Position numbers and translations under genes: made by a program. Under the pieces are notes generated by a model. The model saw only the letters and a list, made by a program, of their open reading frames with translations, was not told the DNA's origin and searched no databases. A DNA stretch of 64,000 nt from Tabrizicola sp. (GTDB lineage Bacteria; Pseudomonadota; Alphaproteobacteria; Rhodobacterales; Rhodobacteraceae): NCBI RefSeq assembly GCF_022842145.1, contig NZ_JALHQD010000008.1, forward strand, positions 166,424 to 230,423, given 5' to 3'. Shown piece by piece: positions 1 to 14,034 of the stretch (its first letter is position 1; each line of letters begins with the position of its first letter).

Positions 1-465
1 TACCTGGAACAGAAATTCGGCGGCAAGGCGCGCGTCGACGCCGTCCACGAACGGCTGCGCGAGTCTGCCCGCGCGGCAGGCGTCGAGATGGACCCGGACA
101 AGCCGCAGCGGATGCCGAACACGCTGGATGCCCACCGCCTGATCCACTGGGCCGGGATCGAGGCCGTGCACTCCGCAGTCGTCACCGCCCTGATGCGCGC
201 CTACTGGGTCGAGGGCCGCGACATCGGAGACCACGCCATCCTCGCCGACATCGCCGCCGAAAACGGGATGGACCGCGGGGCCACCTTGCGTCTCCTGCAA
301 TCCCAGGCGGACGCAGACGACATCCTCGCCCGCGACCAGGATGCGCGCCAGAAGGGTGTGACCGCCGTCCCGACCTTCCTTATTGCCCAGCAATACGTCG
401 TCTCCGGCGCGCAGCCGGTCGAGACCTGGGACAAGGTCATCGCCGAACTGACCGGCCAGGCCTAA
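1..465 (+). CDS. DsbA-family thiol oxidoreductase, 3' part (FrnE-like)
   Basis: The reading frame is open from base 1, so the 5' end, including the expected CxxC active site, lies outside the window. The last 154 residues are seen. They contain the helical insert typical of DsbA/FrnE and 2-hydroxychromene-2-carboxylate isomerase relatives and, near the end, VTAVPTFLI, the cis-proline motif of thioredoxin folds. No signal peptide can be judged. Family members catalyse or isomerise disulfides, or act as cytoplasmic FrnE-like stress proteins. The stop TAA is directly followed by the GTG start of the transporter gene, so the two are surely co-transcribed. FrnE versus isomerase cannot be decided from this part. 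Confidence 0.75.
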   Translation, partial: YLEQKFGGKARVDAVHERLRESARAAGVEMDPDKPQRMPNTLDAHRLIHWAGIEAVHSAVVTALMRAYWVEGRDIGDHAILADIAAENGMDRGATLRLLQSQADADDILARDQDARQKGVTAVPTFLIAQQYVVSGAQPVETWDKVIAELTGQA

Positions 466-1671
466 GTGACCCAGACCCGCCCCTCGCAGACCGAGTTCGT
501 GGCGCTTGTCGCCATGCTTTTCGCCACCATCGCGATCTCGATCGACGCGATGCTGCCCGCCCTGCCCGAGATTGCAGCCACCCTCTCGCCCGACGCTCCG
601 AACGCGGCCCAACTCGTCGTGACCAGCTTCGTCCTCGGCATGGGCATCGGGACGCTGTTCACCGGTCCCCTCTCGGACGCCTTCGGCCGCAAGCGCGTGA
701 TCCTCGTCGGTTCCGGCCTTTACGCCCTGGCGGCCCTTGCCTGCTATTTCGCGCCCAGCCTTGAAATCCTTCTCGCCGCCCGTCTCCTTCAGGGCCTTGC
801 CGCCGCCGCCCCGCGCACTGTGGCGATCGCGATGGTGCGCGACCTTTATTCGGGCCGCGAGATGGCCAAGATCATGTCCTTTGTCATGATGATCTTCACC
901 ATCGTCCCAGCCTTGGCCCCCCTGATGGGCCAGGGGATCATCGCCTTGGGCGGCTGGCACTCGATCTTCCTTGCCTACATCCTCTTTTCCGGTCTCTGCA
1001 TGCTTTGGCTCGGTCTTCGCCAGCCCGAAACCCTGCCCTTGGACAAGCGCCGCCCGCTTCACCTTGGCGACCTCTGGGCGGGCACCAAAGAGCTTTTCAC
1101 CCTCCGCATCGTTCTGGTTTCCACCCTGTTGCAGACCCTGACCCTCGCCGCCCTGTTCGCCACGCTTTCCTCGCTGCAAGGCATCTTCGAACGCCAGTTC
1201 GACCGGGCCGAGAGTTTTCCCCTCTGGTTCGCCCTCATTGCCGTCGCCTCGATGTCCGGAAGCCTGCTGAACAGCCGCATCGTGATGTCGCTGGGCATGC
1301 GGCGCGTCGTCACCCGCACCTATGCGGGCGTGCTGATCCTGTCGCTGATCGCGCTGGCGACCCTTGGCAGCGTACTTCTGCAGGGCAACCTCAGCTTTGC
1401 GATGCAAATGCTTTGGTGCATTGGCATTTTCTCGATGATGGGCCTCACGATGGGCAACCTGAACGCCCTTGCGATGGAGCCGGCTGGCCGCATTGCCGGC
1501 CTTGCCGCCTCGGTGATTGCTTCGGCCGCCACCGTGGGTTCTGTGATCCTCGCCATCCCCGTGGGCCTTGCTTTCGACGGCACCTCGACGCCGCTTCTGC
1601 TCTGCGTCACCGTCCTTGTGGCGCTCTGCCTGATCCTGTCGCTGAAGACCCTGGGCGAGCCGCGGGCCTAG
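466..1671 (+). CDS. MFS multidrug efflux transporter, Bcr/CflA type
   Basis: A 401-residue protein with about 12 hydrophobic segments. The motif A loop between TM2 and TM3 reads GPLSDAFGRKR, the hallmark of drug:H+ antiporters of the major facilitator superfamily; length and N-terminal layout fit the Bcr/CflA group (bicyclomycin, chloramphenicol or sulfonamide export). It starts with GTG directly after the TAA of the upstream DsbA-family gene, so translational coupling is likely. The 3' end overlaps the convergent mfd gene by 4 bases. The substrate cannot be told from sequence. Confidence 0.85.
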   Translation: MTQTRPSQTEFVALVAMLFATIAISIDAMLPALPEIAATLSPDAPNAAQLVVTSFVLGMGIGTLFTGPLSDAFGRKRVILVGSGLYALAALACYFAPSLEILLAARLLQGLAAAAPRTVAIAMVRDLYSGREMAKIMSFVMMIFTIVPALAPLMGQGIIALGGWHSIFLAYILFSGLCMLWLGLRQPETLPLDKRRPLHLGDLWAGTKELFTLRIVLVSTLLQTLTLAALFATLSSLQGIFERQFDRAESFPLWFALIAVASMSGSLLNSRIVMSLGMRRVVTRTYAGVLILSLIALATLGSVLLQGNLSFAMQMLWCIGIFSMMGLTMGNLNALAMEPAGRIAGLAASVIASAATVGSVILAIPVGLAFDGTSTPLLLCVTVLVALCLILSLKTLGEPRA

Positions 1672-4600
1672 CCCTTCCGGCCCGCCTTAACCACTTCCGC
1701 CAGATCACGCGCGATGTTGAACGCGCCCTTGATCCGGTCGGCTTCGGTCTTCATCTCGCCGTTCAGCACTATCTTGTTGCCGTTGACCCGCGCGGCAGGC
1801 CCCTGGGCCTTCAGGAAATCCACCAGCCCCGCCGGATTGGCGAACTTGTCGTTGTGGAACTGGATCGTCGCCCCCTTCGGCCCCGCGTCCAGCTTCGATA
1901 TCCCCGCCCGCTTGCACATCGCCTTTATCCGGACGATCAGCATCAGCGTGTTGACCTCCTTCGGCAGCGGTCCGAACCGGTCGATCAGCTCGGCCGCAAA
2001 CCCTTCAAGCTCGACCTTCGTCGTCAAGCTGGACAGCCGCCGGTAAAGCCCCAGCCGGATGTCGAGATCGGGGATGTACGTCTCGGGGATCATGACCGGA
2101 ACACCAAGGTTCAGCTGCGGCGACCAGTCGTCGTCAATGCTGGAAAGTCCCTGCAACTCGCCCGATTTGATTCTGGCGATCGTTTCCTCCAGCATGTGCT
2201 GGTAAAGTTCGTAGCCGACTTCCTTGATGTGCCCCGACTGCTCCTCGCCCAGCAGGTTCCCCGCCCCGCGCAGGTCCAGGTCGTGGGAGGCAAGGTTGAA
2301 CCCCGCCCCAAGACTGTCGAGGCTCCCCAGCAACCGCAGCCGCTTCGTGGCTTGCGGCGTCAACGGCGCACGGGGCTTCGTCGTCAGGTAACAATAGGCC
2401 CGCGTCTTCGACCGGCCCACCCGTCCCCTGATCTGATACAGTTGAGACAGCCCGAACATATCCGCACGGTGGACAATCATCGTGTTCGCGGTGGGAATAT
2501 CCAGCCCGCTTTCAACAATCGACGTGGCGACCAGCACGTCATACTTGCCGTCGTAGAACTGGTTCATCCGGTCATCCAGATCACCGGCCGCCAGCTGCCC
2601 GTGGGCGATGACATAGGAGGCTTCCGGAACCTGGGTCTTCAGGAAGTCCTCGATCTCCGGCAGATCGGAAATCCGCGGCACGACATAGAACGTCTGCCCA
2701 CCCCGGAACCTCTCCCGCAGGATTGCCTCGCGGATGGTGATTGTATCGAATTCGGAAACGTAGGTCCGGATCGCCAGCCGGTCGACCGGGGGCGTCGCAA
2801 TGATCGACAGGTCACGCACCCCGGTCAACGACAGCTGCAGGGTGCGCGGGATCGGCGTCGCGGTCAGCGTCAGCACATGCACCTCCGACCGCATCTCCTT
2901 CAGCCGCTCCTTGTGCGTCACGCCAAAGTGCTGCTCTTCGTCGATGACCAAAAGGCCCAGCTTCTTGAAGGTGATCCCCTTCGCCAGCAGCGCGTGCGTT
3001 CCGACGACGATGTCCACCGACCCATCCGCCATCGCCGCCCGCGTCGCATTGGCCTCCTTCGTCGAAACAAACCGAGACAAGGGCTTGACTGAAATTGGAA
3101 ATCCACGAAACCGCTCGGCAAAGCTGCGGTAGTGCTGGCGGGCGAGCAGCGTCGTCGGACAGATTACCGCCACCTGCATCCCCGACAGCGCCGCCACGAA
3201 AGCCGCCCGCATCGCGACCTCGGTCTTGCCGAAGCCCACATCGCCCACCACCAGCCGGTCCATCGGCGAACCCTTTTCCAGGTCCGCCACCACGTCGGCA
3301 ATCGCCGTCAGCTGATCGTCGGTCTCCTGATAGGGGAACCGCGCCGCAAAGGCCTCCCAGATCGAATGTGGAGCCTCCAGAACCGGCGCGTGGCGCAAGG
3401 CGCGTTCCGCCGCGACCCGCATCAGCCGGTCGGCAATCTCCTTGATGCGCTCCTTGAGCTTGGCCTTCTTCGCCTGCCACGCCCCGCCGCCCAGCCGGTC
3501 CAGCAAGCCTTCCTCATGCCCGTAGCGGCTAAGAAGCTCGATGTTCTCGACGGGCAGGTAAAGCTTGGAATTTTCGGCATATTCCAGCATTACACAGGCA
3601 TGAGGGGCACCCAACGCCGTGATCGTCTCGATCCCCAGATAACGCCCCACGCCATGTTCGACATGTACCACCAGGTCGCCTACGCTCAGCGTGTCGACCT
3701 CGCGCAGGAAGTTGTCGGCCTTCCGCTTCCGGCGCGGCTTGCCGACCAACCGTTCGCCCAGCACGTCCTGTTCCGAGATCACCGCAAGGCCGGGGGCCAC
3801 GAACCCCGCCTCCAGCGGCCAGACCACCAGGAACAACCCGCCCTTGCCCTCGGGGATGTCGCGGAAATCGGTGATTTCCTTCGCCCCGGTCACGCCGTTG
3901 TCGACCAGAAGACCCTTCAACCGCTCCCGCGCACCGTCCGACCAGGACGCGATGATCACCTGCCCGGTCTTCGTAAGTGCCTGAACATGATCGGCCAAAG
4001 CACCGAAAAGATTGATCTTCTCTTGCTGGCGTTCGGGTGCGAAGTTCCGTCCGGCCCGCGCGCCCGCGTCCAGAACGCCCGGACCCGGGCTTTGCTGCAA
4101 GGGCGACAACTGCACCAGGCGCGATGCGACCAGCGCCGCCTCCCAGCCCGCGTCGTCCAGATACAACTCCTCGGCCGGCACCGGCTTGTAGACGGAATCG
4201 ATCCGCCCCTTCGCCCCCATCGCCTCGTGCCGCGAATCGTAGCTGTCCGCGATGCCGTCCCACCGCGACAGCCGGGCAGCCGTCACCTGGTCGTCCAGAA
4301 GGACGTACGCACCCGGCAGGTAATCGAACAGCGTCTCCAGCCGCTCATGGAAGAAGGGGAGCCAATGCTCCATCCCCTGGTGCTTCCGGCCGGCGCTGAC
4401 GGCTTCATAGAGCGGGTCGTCGGTCCCCGCCGCTCCAAAGCTGATCCGATAGTTCTGCCGGAACCGCGCGATCGCAGCCTCGTCGAGAATCACCTCGGAA
4501 ACGGCGGAAAATTCGACCCTTTTCAGTTTTTCCGTTGTCCGCTGGGTCTCGGGATCAAACCGCCGAGCTCCGTCCAGAACGTCGCCGAAGAAGTCCAGCC

Positions 4601-5114
4601 GGATCGGCCCCCGCGGGCCCGGCGGGAAGATGTCGATGATTCCGCCCCGCAACGCGTAATCGCCAGGCTCGGCCACGGTGGAAACCGGCGTGAACCCCAT
4701 CCGCGCCAGGAAGCCCTTCAGCCGTTGCTCGTCCACCCGGCTACCGACATCCGCGCGGAAGGATGCCGCTCGCACCACCTCGCGCGTCGGGACCTTCTGG
4801 GTGGCCGCGTTCAGCGTCGTCAAAAGGACGAATGGCCCGCGCAATCCGTCGGCCAGAAGGGCCAGGGTCGCCATGCGCCGGGCCGAGATCTCGGGATTGG
4901 GGCTGACCCGGTCGTAGGGCAGGCAATCCCAGGCGGGAAAGTCCAGCACCGCAACCTCGGGAGCCATCACCGCCAGCGCGGCGCGCATCGCCTCGGCCCG
5001 CTTGTCATCGCGCGCGACATGCACCACGGGCTGGCCTCGCGACAATTCGCGGACCAATATCCGGGCATCGAAGCCCTCGGGCGCACCGCCCATCAAGATG
5101 CGTTCGGCTGTCAT
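1668..5114 (-). CDS. mfd: Transcription-repair coupling factor Mfd
   Basis: Mfd binds RNA polymerase stalled at DNA damage, pushes it off with its translocase motor and recruits UvrA. The 1148-residue length equals the usual family length. In order: a UvrB-like N-terminal module (DYALRGGIIDIFPPG near residue 155), a CarD-like polymerase-interaction domain (VHVEHGVGRYLGIE), a RecG-like superfamily 2 motor with Walker A GDVGFGKTEVAMR and DEEQ box, motif VI QIRGRVGRS, and a C-terminal TRCF domain. I chose the ATG at 5114 (MTAERILMGG); the frame stays open upstream to 5189, but that stretch has no Mfd character and overlaps the next gene. It lies 34 bases downstream of a small membrane-protein gene and probably shares its transcript. 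Confidence 0.95.
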   Translation of the reverse strand: MTAERILMGGAPEGFDARILVRELSRGQPVVHVARDDKRAEAMRAALAVMAPEVAVLDFPAWDCLPYDRVSPNPEISARRMATLALLADGLRGPFVLLTTLNAATQKVPTREVVRAASFRADVGSRVDEQRLKGFLARMGFTPVSTVAEPGDYALRGGIIDIFPPGPRGPIRLDFFGDVLDGARRFDPETQRTTEKLKRVEFSAVSEVILDEAAIARFRQNYRISFGAAGTDDPLYEAVSAGRKHQGMEHWLPFFHERLETLFDYLPGAYVLLDDQVTAARLSRWDGIADSYDSRHEAMGAKGRIDSVYKPVPAEELYLDDAGWEAALVASRLVQLSPLQQSPGPGVLDAGARAGRNFAPERQQEKINLFGALADHVQALTKTGQVIIASWSDGARERLKGLLVDNGVTGAKEITDFRDIPEGKGGLFLVVWPLEAGFVAPGLAVISEQDVLGERLVGKPRRKRKADNFLREVDTLSVGDLVVHVEHGVGRYLGIETITALGAPHACVMLEYAENSKLYLPVENIELLSRYGHEEGLLDRLGGGAWQAKKAKLKERIKEIADRLMRVAAERALRHAPVLEAPHSIWEAFAARFPYQETDDQLTAIADVVADLEKGSPMDRLVVGDVGFGKTEVAMRAAFVAALSGMQVAVICPTTLLARQHYRSFAERFRGFPISVKPLSRFVSTKEANATRAAMADGSVDIVVGTHALLAKGITFKKLGLLVIDEEQHFGVTHKERLKEMRSEVHVLTLTATPIPRTLQLSLTGVRDLSIIATPPVDRLAIRTYVSEFDTITIREAILRERFRGGQTFYVVPRISDLPEIEDFLKTQVPEASYVIAHGQLAAGDLDDRMNQFYDGKYDVLVATSIVESGLDIPTANTMIVHRADMFGLSQLYQIRGRVGRSKTRAYCYLTTKPRAPLTPQATKRLRLLGSLDSLGAGFNLASHDLDLRGAGNLLGEEQSGHIKEVGYELYQHMLEETIARIKSGELQGLSSIDDDWSPQLNLGVPVMIPETYIPDLDIRLGLYRRLSSLTTKVELEGFAAELIDRFGPLPKEVNTLMLIVRIKAMCKRAGISKLDAGPKGATIQFHNDKFANPAGLVDFLKAQGPAARVNGNKIVLNGEMKTEADRIKGAFNIARDLAEVVKAGRKG

Positions 5115-5148
5115 CGGTTCCGAAGTGTCAGGGGCAGTTGCGGCCCGC

Positions 5149-5673
5149 TCAGTTGAGGATCGACACGCTGATGTTCTGCCAGGTGCCATAGAAGGCGGTG
5201 ACGGTGATTGCCAGCATCCCGATCACCTGGACCACCCGACGATGAATGGTAAGCCTGCGAAAAAGTGCCTCGCCCGTTGCCGCCTCGGCGACGATCCGCC
5301 TGCTCGCGCGTACGCTGAAGAAGACGACCAGCAGCAGCGGCGCGAACAGAAGAACGACGGCTTGCGCAAACTCGATGTCGTACCAGAAGCCAAGGACGAT
5401 CAAAGCCGTCAGCCAGAACGCCGAAAGCGCCACCATCAGCATCGCGCCGCTGTCGACGATGTTCAGCAGCCGATTGATGTTGATCCGCACCAGGTCCTCG
5501 ACATCGGCCTGCGCCTGTCCACCCTCGCGCCGGGCGCGCTGGATCAAGTCGTGCGGCACGCCCAGCACCCAGTGGCTGACCGAAGACCACAGGGCCGCTA
5601 GGGCGATCCAGTACCACAAATTGGAAAACGACCTCAGGTCGATGACTTCCAGCGCCGTATCCAGGACATCCAA
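5149..5673 (-). CDS. Small integral membrane protein, unassigned
   Basis: A 174-residue protein with about four hydrophobic stretches (WYWIALAALW, MLMVALSAFWLTALIVLGFWY, AVVLLFAPLLLVVFFS, VIGMLAITVTAFYG) separated by basic loops, so it sits in the inner membrane. A comparable protein is common in Rhodobacterales and is sometimes labelled a component of the SufBCD complex; nothing in the sequence supports an iron-sulfur role. The start is TTG at 5673, chosen because GAAGGAG lies about 8 bases upstream and no in-frame ATG competes. It is followed at 34 bases by mfd. Confidence 0.7.
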   Translation of the reverse strand: MDVLDTALEVIDLRSFSNLWYWIALAALWSSVSHWVLGVPHDLIQRARREGGQAQADVEDLVRININRLLNIVDSGAMLMVALSAFWLTALIVLGFWYDIEFAQAVVLLFAPLLLVVFFSVRASRRIVAEAATGEALFRRLTIHRRVVQVIGMLAITVTAFYGTWQNISVSILN

Positions 5674-5771
5674 CCGTCCGGTCTCCTTCGTCTATCACCG
5701 TGCCACGCATAGATAACTTGAGGCGGCTCTCTTTCCATGTCAGGCAGAAGGGAAAGCCGCAAGCCCCTTGA

Positions 5772-6791
<1,020 letters not shown>

Positions 6792-6806
6792 GGCCGGTCG
6801 GTTCCG

Positions 6807-6870
6807 CCGGGACCCAAATTCCTTAAGCAAGGAATTTGTCAAATTTCTTCCGCAAGAAATTTGGTCCCGG
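6807..6870. repeat. Paired AT-rich palindromes, copy 1 (hemB-cckA junction)
   Basis: Two 9-bp perfect hairpins stand side by side: AAATTCCTT/AAGGAATTT (6816-6837, loop AAGC) and AAATTTCTT/AAGAAATTT (6841-6862, loop CCGC). The outer flanks CCGGGACC and GGTCCCGG also pair, so the whole element can alternatively fold into one long stem. It lies between two convergent genes. A second copy with the same layout is at 24369-24410. It may act as a bidirectional terminator or be a dispersed element; no T-run follows. Confidence 0.7.
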
Positions 6871-6885
6871 TGGTCTCGGAGGCAC

Positions 6886-8982
6886 TCAGCTCAACAGCCC
6901 CTGCACCGTGTTCGTCAGGTCGTTCAGCGAAAACGGCTTCGGCAGGAAAACCGAATTCGGCACCCGGGCCTGGTCCTCGGCCAACCCGTCCTCGGCGTAA
7001 CCGGACATGAAGACCACCTTCACGCCCGGCCGATCCAGATGCGCGCGCCGGACCCAGGCCGGGCCGTCCATTCCCGGCATCACCACGTCGGTTACGAAGA
7101 GATCGACGTGAAGCGTCTTGTCGTCCAGCTTCGCCAGCGCCTCCTCGGCATTTGCGGCCTCCAGCACCGTGTAGCCGCGCAGGGTCAGCGCCCGGCTGGC
7201 GAAGGCGCGGACCGAGGCCTCGTCCTCGACCAAGAGGATCACGCCCTCTCCCTGCTTGGCCACCAGCCGCTTCATCTCGGTCGCCGGAGCCTGTTCCTCG
7301 CCCTCGTAGACCGGGAACAGCAGCGAGAATGCAGTGCCTTCGCCCACCACCGAATCGACGAAGATGAACCCGCCCGACTGCTTGACGATGCCGTAGGCCA
7401 TCGACAGGCCCAGCCCGGTTCCCTCACCGACGCGTTTGGTGGTGAAAAACGGCTCGAAGATCTGCCGCAACTGGTGTTCAGGAATGCCGATCCCGCGGTC
7501 GATCACCCGGATCACCGTGTAGTCACCCGCCGGAACGGTGGCCCGGTCGCGCTGCATGTCCTCAGTCAGTGTGACGGGCTCGGTCTCGATCCGGATGCTG
7601 CCACCGTTCGGCATCGCATCGCGCGCATTGACCACCAGATTGATCAGCACCTGCTCGATCTGCCGCTTGTCCGCGCGGATCTTGCCCAGCACCTTGCCAA
7701 CCTCGCGGCCCGGATGGCCCAGCGACAGTTCCACCTTGTCAACCATCAGCCGGTTCAGAAGATGCGTCAGGTCCGCCAGCACATCCTCAAGGTCAAGCAC
7801 TTCGGGGTTCAGCGTCTGCTTGCGGGAAAACGCCAGCAACTGCCCCACCAGCGACGCTGCCCGGTTGGCGTTCTGCCGGATCTGTTCCAGGTCCGCGAAA
7901 TCACTGTCCTCCCGACCGTGGCGCAAGAGCAAAAGGTCGCAATGACCAGAAATCGCAGTCAGAAGGTTGTTGAAATCATGCGCGATGCCCCCCGCCAGCT
8001 GGCCGATCGCCTGCATCTTCTGGCTTTGCGCGAACTGCGCTTCCATAGTCTTCAGCCGCGTCGCATCGTTCAGGATCGCCAGTCCCCCTGGCCGCCCGCC
8101 ATCAACGTAGCGGCGCAGGGTGATCTGCAGGAACCGCTCTTCCTCGCCACGAACCCGCAGCACTTCCGAGCCGCCCGGATGCTGCCCTGCCGCCACATCG
8201 GCCAGCCATTCGGACACCGGCCGCCCCAACCCCTCGAACAGGTCGTGGAACATCGCCGCCCGGATATCGCCCTTCCACATCAGCTCGCGCGCGGCATGGT
8301 TGGCGATCCGCATTACCCCGTCGGGGCCGAAGGTCATGATCGCGACCGGCACTTCCTCAAGATCGCCGCCAACCGCGACCGCCGGCGCGCGCTCGCCCCG
8401 GTCGGGCAGCTGCCCATCCCCCGCCAGATCCACTTCGTCCGCGCGCCAGAAGAAGCGATCGGCGCTGGCGCGGTGCACGGTCAGGCGCAGGACCTGGCCA
8501 TGTCCGGGCAGATCCTCGCGCGCCGAGCCGGTTGCATCGGCCGCAGCCTGCAGGCGCAAAAGCAGCTCTCCGGGGCTGAGGACGTGCCGCTCAAGCGCCC
8601 GGTGAAGGTCGGTCACCTCCGCCCCGAACCGGGTTTCGGCGGCAGCGTTGCGCAGGATCATCCGGCCTTGGGCGTCAGTCAGAAAGCAGGGGGCCGGATC
8701 ATCGGCCATCAACTGAAAGGCCAGCAGGTTCTGATCCTCGACCCGCCGCTGTCGCAAACGGTCCCTCGCGGCCAGCCCAAGCGCCAGCGCCAGCAGCACC
8801 AGTCCCGGCAAAAGACCGATCGGGCCGGTGTCGCGCAGGGCCAGCGCCCAGACAAGGATCAGGACCAATCCCGACCCTGCCACCGTCAGCAGCACAGTCC
8901 GCCCGACGCGCTCTCCTTGCACCCCACTCGTCAAACCAACCCCCGACAGATACCGACCTGATTGCCAGCCAGGTGAAACCAT
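6886..8982 (-). CDS. cckA: Hybrid sensor histidine kinase/phosphatase CckA
   Basis: CckA phosphorylates or dephosphorylates the essential regulator CtrA through the phosphotransferase ChpT in alphaproteobacteria; in Rhodobacterales this controls motility and gene-transfer-agent release. The 698-residue protein has two N-terminal transmembrane segments (about residues 30-75), two PAS-like regions (about 90-310), a HisKA domain with GGIAHDFNNLLTAISGHCDLL (phospho-His near residue 340), an HATPase_c domain with N box NLVVNARDAM and GEGTGLGLSMAYG, and a C-terminal receiver domain (VILLVEDEASVRAF, phospho-acceptor Asp in LFVTDVVMPGMDG). The HDFNN sequence and domain order are typical of CckA. The start at ATG 8982 is the first in frame; a later GTG is possible. 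Confidence 0.88.
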   Translation of the reverse strand: MVSPGWQSGRYLSGVGLTSGVQGERVGRTVLLTVAGSGLVLILVWALALRDTGPIGLLPGLVLLALALGLAARDRLRQRRVEDQNLLAFQLMADDPAPCFLTDAQGRMILRNAAAETRFGAEVTDLHRALERHVLSPGELLLRLQAAADATGSAREDLPGHGQVLRLTVHRASADRFFWRADEVDLAGDGQLPDRGERAPAVAVGGDLEEVPVAIMTFGPDGVMRIANHAARELMWKGDIRAAMFHDLFEGLGRPVSEWLADVAAGQHPGGSEVLRVRGEEERFLQITLRRYVDGGRPGGLAILNDATRLKTMEAQFAQSQKMQAIGQLAGGIAHDFNNLLTAISGHCDLLLLRHGREDSDFADLEQIRQNANRAASLVGQLLAFSRKQTLNPEVLDLEDVLADLTHLLNRLMVDKVELSLGHPGREVGKVLGKIRADKRQIEQVLINLVVNARDAMPNGGSIRIETEPVTLTEDMQRDRATVPAGDYTVIRVIDRGIGIPEHQLRQIFEPFFTTKRVGEGTGLGLSMAYGIVKQSGGFIFVDSVVGEGTAFSLLFPVYEGEEQAPATEMKRLVAKQGEGVILLVEDEASVRAFASRALTLRGYTVLEAANAEEALAKLDDKTLHVDLFVTDVVMPGMDGPAWVRRAHLDRPGVKVVFMSGYAEDGLAEDQARVPNSVFLPKPFSLNDLTNTVQGLLS

Positions 8983-9046
8983 CGCCGGACAAGGTTAATC
9001 CACTGTTAACTTGAGCGGGCAGCAAGCTCAGGTTGCATTCGGGATG

Positions 9047-10192
9047 TCAACTTCTCTGTAGAAGTGCAAGGTAGAAGCCGTCGCCGCCCTCCAACGGTGT
9101 GAAAGCGTGGTCGCGCTGCAACCGCCAGCCCTCATGGCGCGCAAGGAACGCATCAACCTGCCCCCGATTCTCCCGGTGCAGAAGCGAGCAGGTGGCATAG
9201 GCCAGCCAGCCTTTGCCGCGCAGCATCGGCGCGACCTGATCCAGGATCGCCGCCTGTGTCGCCTGCAATCGGTCCAGCGTCTGCCCGGTCAGCCGCCACT
9301 TGCCCTCGGGATCGCGCCGCCAGCTGCCCGAGCCAGAGCACGGCGCATCGACCAGCACCAGGTCATAGGGGGCCTGCGTCTCGGGGCTGCCGATCACCGC
9401 AACCTTCACGCCGGCCCGCTCGGCCCGCACCGGCAGATCGGCCATGCGACCGGGGTTCACGTCATGCGCCAGAAGTTTCAGCCGTGCCTGTGCCGCCATT
9501 GCCAGGGTCTTGCCGCCGCCGCCCGCGCAATGGTCCAGCACCTTCATTCCGTCGATCAGCGGCAGCGCCGCGACCACCGCCTGCGACGAGGCATCCTGCA
9601 ATTCGACCAGCCCCGTGCGATAGGCCTCCGACGCGTGGATCTTGCGGGCGTTCTCGGTGACCTCCAAAGCCGTCGCGGCCAGTGGATGGGGTTGCGCCGC
9701 AATTCCCTCCGCCGCCAAAGCCGCCAGGGCGCCGGCTACGTCGGTTCGCCGGAGGTTCACCCGCAGGAACACCGGCGCGCGCGACCGCATCGCCTCGGCC
9801 ACCGCCTCGAAACGCGGACCAAGGCTTTCCCGCAGCTCCGGCAAAAGCCAGTCCGGCACATCAAGCCGCTCTTCTGCGGTGGGCTCACGCCCGGCATCCT
9901 CGGCCGTCGGGATCGCCGGGGCATGGCCCTCGCCGGTGAACAGCACCTCCTGCCCTGCCACCCGCATCAGGCCCAGCACAAGGCCGCGTCCGGTAAGCCC
10001 ACCCCCCAGCGCCGCCGCCGAAACCCGCTGCCGCAGCGCATCATATACAAGGTCGCGCACCGCGGCCCGGTCGCCGGACCCCGCAAAGCGGCTGGCCCGC
10101 CCCCAATTGGTCAGCGCCTTTTCCGCAGGCTCGCCCGTCAGAACGCGGTCGAGGACGCCGATTGCCGCCGCCAGTCTTGCCGAGGGAGTCAT
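9047..10192 (-). CDS. RsmB-type 16S rRNA m5C methyltransferase
   Basis: A 381-residue S-adenosylmethionine-dependent methyltransferase of the RsmB/NOL1/NOP2/sun family. The N-terminal about 140 residues resemble a NusB-like RNA-binding module (ARLAAAIGVLDRVL). The catalytic half has the SAM-binding motif VLDHCAGGGGKTLAMA, motif IV DAPCSGSGSWRRDP and motif VI YATCSLLHREN, where the second cysteine is the catalytic nucleophile. The frame is open far upstream, but the ATG at 10192 begins the conserved domain. It lies in its own unit after a gap from cckA. Whether C967 is the target is inferred from the family. Confidence 0.88.
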   Translation of the reverse strand: MTPSARLAAAIGVLDRVLTGEPAEKALTNWGRASRFAGSGDRAAVRDLVYDALRQRVSAAALGGGLTGRGLVLGLMRVAGQEVLFTGEGHAPAIPTAEDAGREPTAEERLDVPDWLLPELRESLGPRFEAVAEAMRSRAPVFLRVNLRRTDVAGALAALAAEGIAAQPHPLAATALEVTENARKIHASEAYRTGLVELQDASSQAVVAALPLIDGMKVLDHCAGGGGKTLAMAAQARLKLLAHDVNPGRMADLPVRAERAGVKVAVIGSPETQAPYDLVLVDAPCSGSGSWRRDPEGKWRLTGQTLDRLQATQAAILDQVAPMLRGKGWLAYATCSLLHRENRGQVDAFLARHEGWRLQRDHAFTPLEGGDGFYLALLQRS

Positions 10193-10372
10193 CTGGTCAC
10201 CACCATGCCGCCAAGACTGCGTGATCCTTCGTTTTGCACGCCCCGGCAAGCCGGAAAGACCTGCGGGTCCGGCATTTGTGCCACGCCGCAGCAAGGATCG
10301 GCGTCGCGCCGTTGACAGACAAAGGCTCATAACATCATTCTCCATGCATATGTTCGGATATGGAGTTTTCTG

Positions 10373-10582
10373 GTGAACAAGACCCTGACCGCGACACTTG
10401 TCGCCGCACTCGCCGCCCCCGCCTTCGCCGGAGGTCCGGTGCTGCTTGAAGACACCGAGGTCGTGGCGGAACGCCCGGCCTCCAACATCCTCATCCCGCT
10501 TCTCGCGGTGGTTGCCATCGGGCTGCTGATTTCGTCCGGCGATGATGACGAGCCTGTGCAGCCGACCTGCACTAGCTGCTAA
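10373..10582 (+). CDS. Small exported or membrane-anchored protein
   Basis: A 69-residue protein starting at GTG. Residues 1-19 form a signal peptide ending at AFA/GG; residues 38-52 (ILIPLLAVVAIGLLI) are a second hydrophobic segment; the acidic tail ends TCTSC with two cysteines. So it is probably anchored in the inner membrane with an acidic, cysteine-bearing tail. I do not recognise a family. It stands alone, divergent from the RNA methyltransferase gene, with an inverted repeat after it. Confidence 0.55.
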   Translation: MNKTLTATLVAALAAPAFAGGPVLLEDTEVVAERPASNILIPLLAVVAIGLLISSGDDDEPVQPTCTSC

Positions 10583-10608
10583 GTGCCTTGGGGCATCCCG
10601 TAACAGAA

Positions 10609-10630
10609 GGCCGTCGCGACGCCGACGGCC
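10609..10630 (+). terminator. Possible terminator hairpin
   Basis: Perfect 8-bp stem GGCCGTCG/CGACGGCC with a 6-base loop, 27 bases after the small-protein gene and 21 bases before the next start. No T-run follows, so intrinsic termination is uncertain. Confidence 0.35.
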
Positions 10631-10651
10631 GTCGTCTGCGTATCGAGCCAA

Positions 10652-14026
<3,375 letters not shown>

Positions 14027-14034
14027 TCCCGCCC

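Noticed and set aside
1005..3092. Long plus-strand open frame antisense to mfd and running out of the MFS gene
   Set aside because: It is rich in Arg, Pro and His, has no domain, and opposes a clear Mfd reading frame; it reflects GC-rich codon structure.
3132..5156. Second long open frame antisense to mfd
   Set aside because: Same reason: composition without any motif, and fully covered by mfd.
7039..8961. 640-residue open frame antisense to cckA
   Set aside because: No motif, Gln/Arg/His-rich, and opposite to all the recognised kinase domains.
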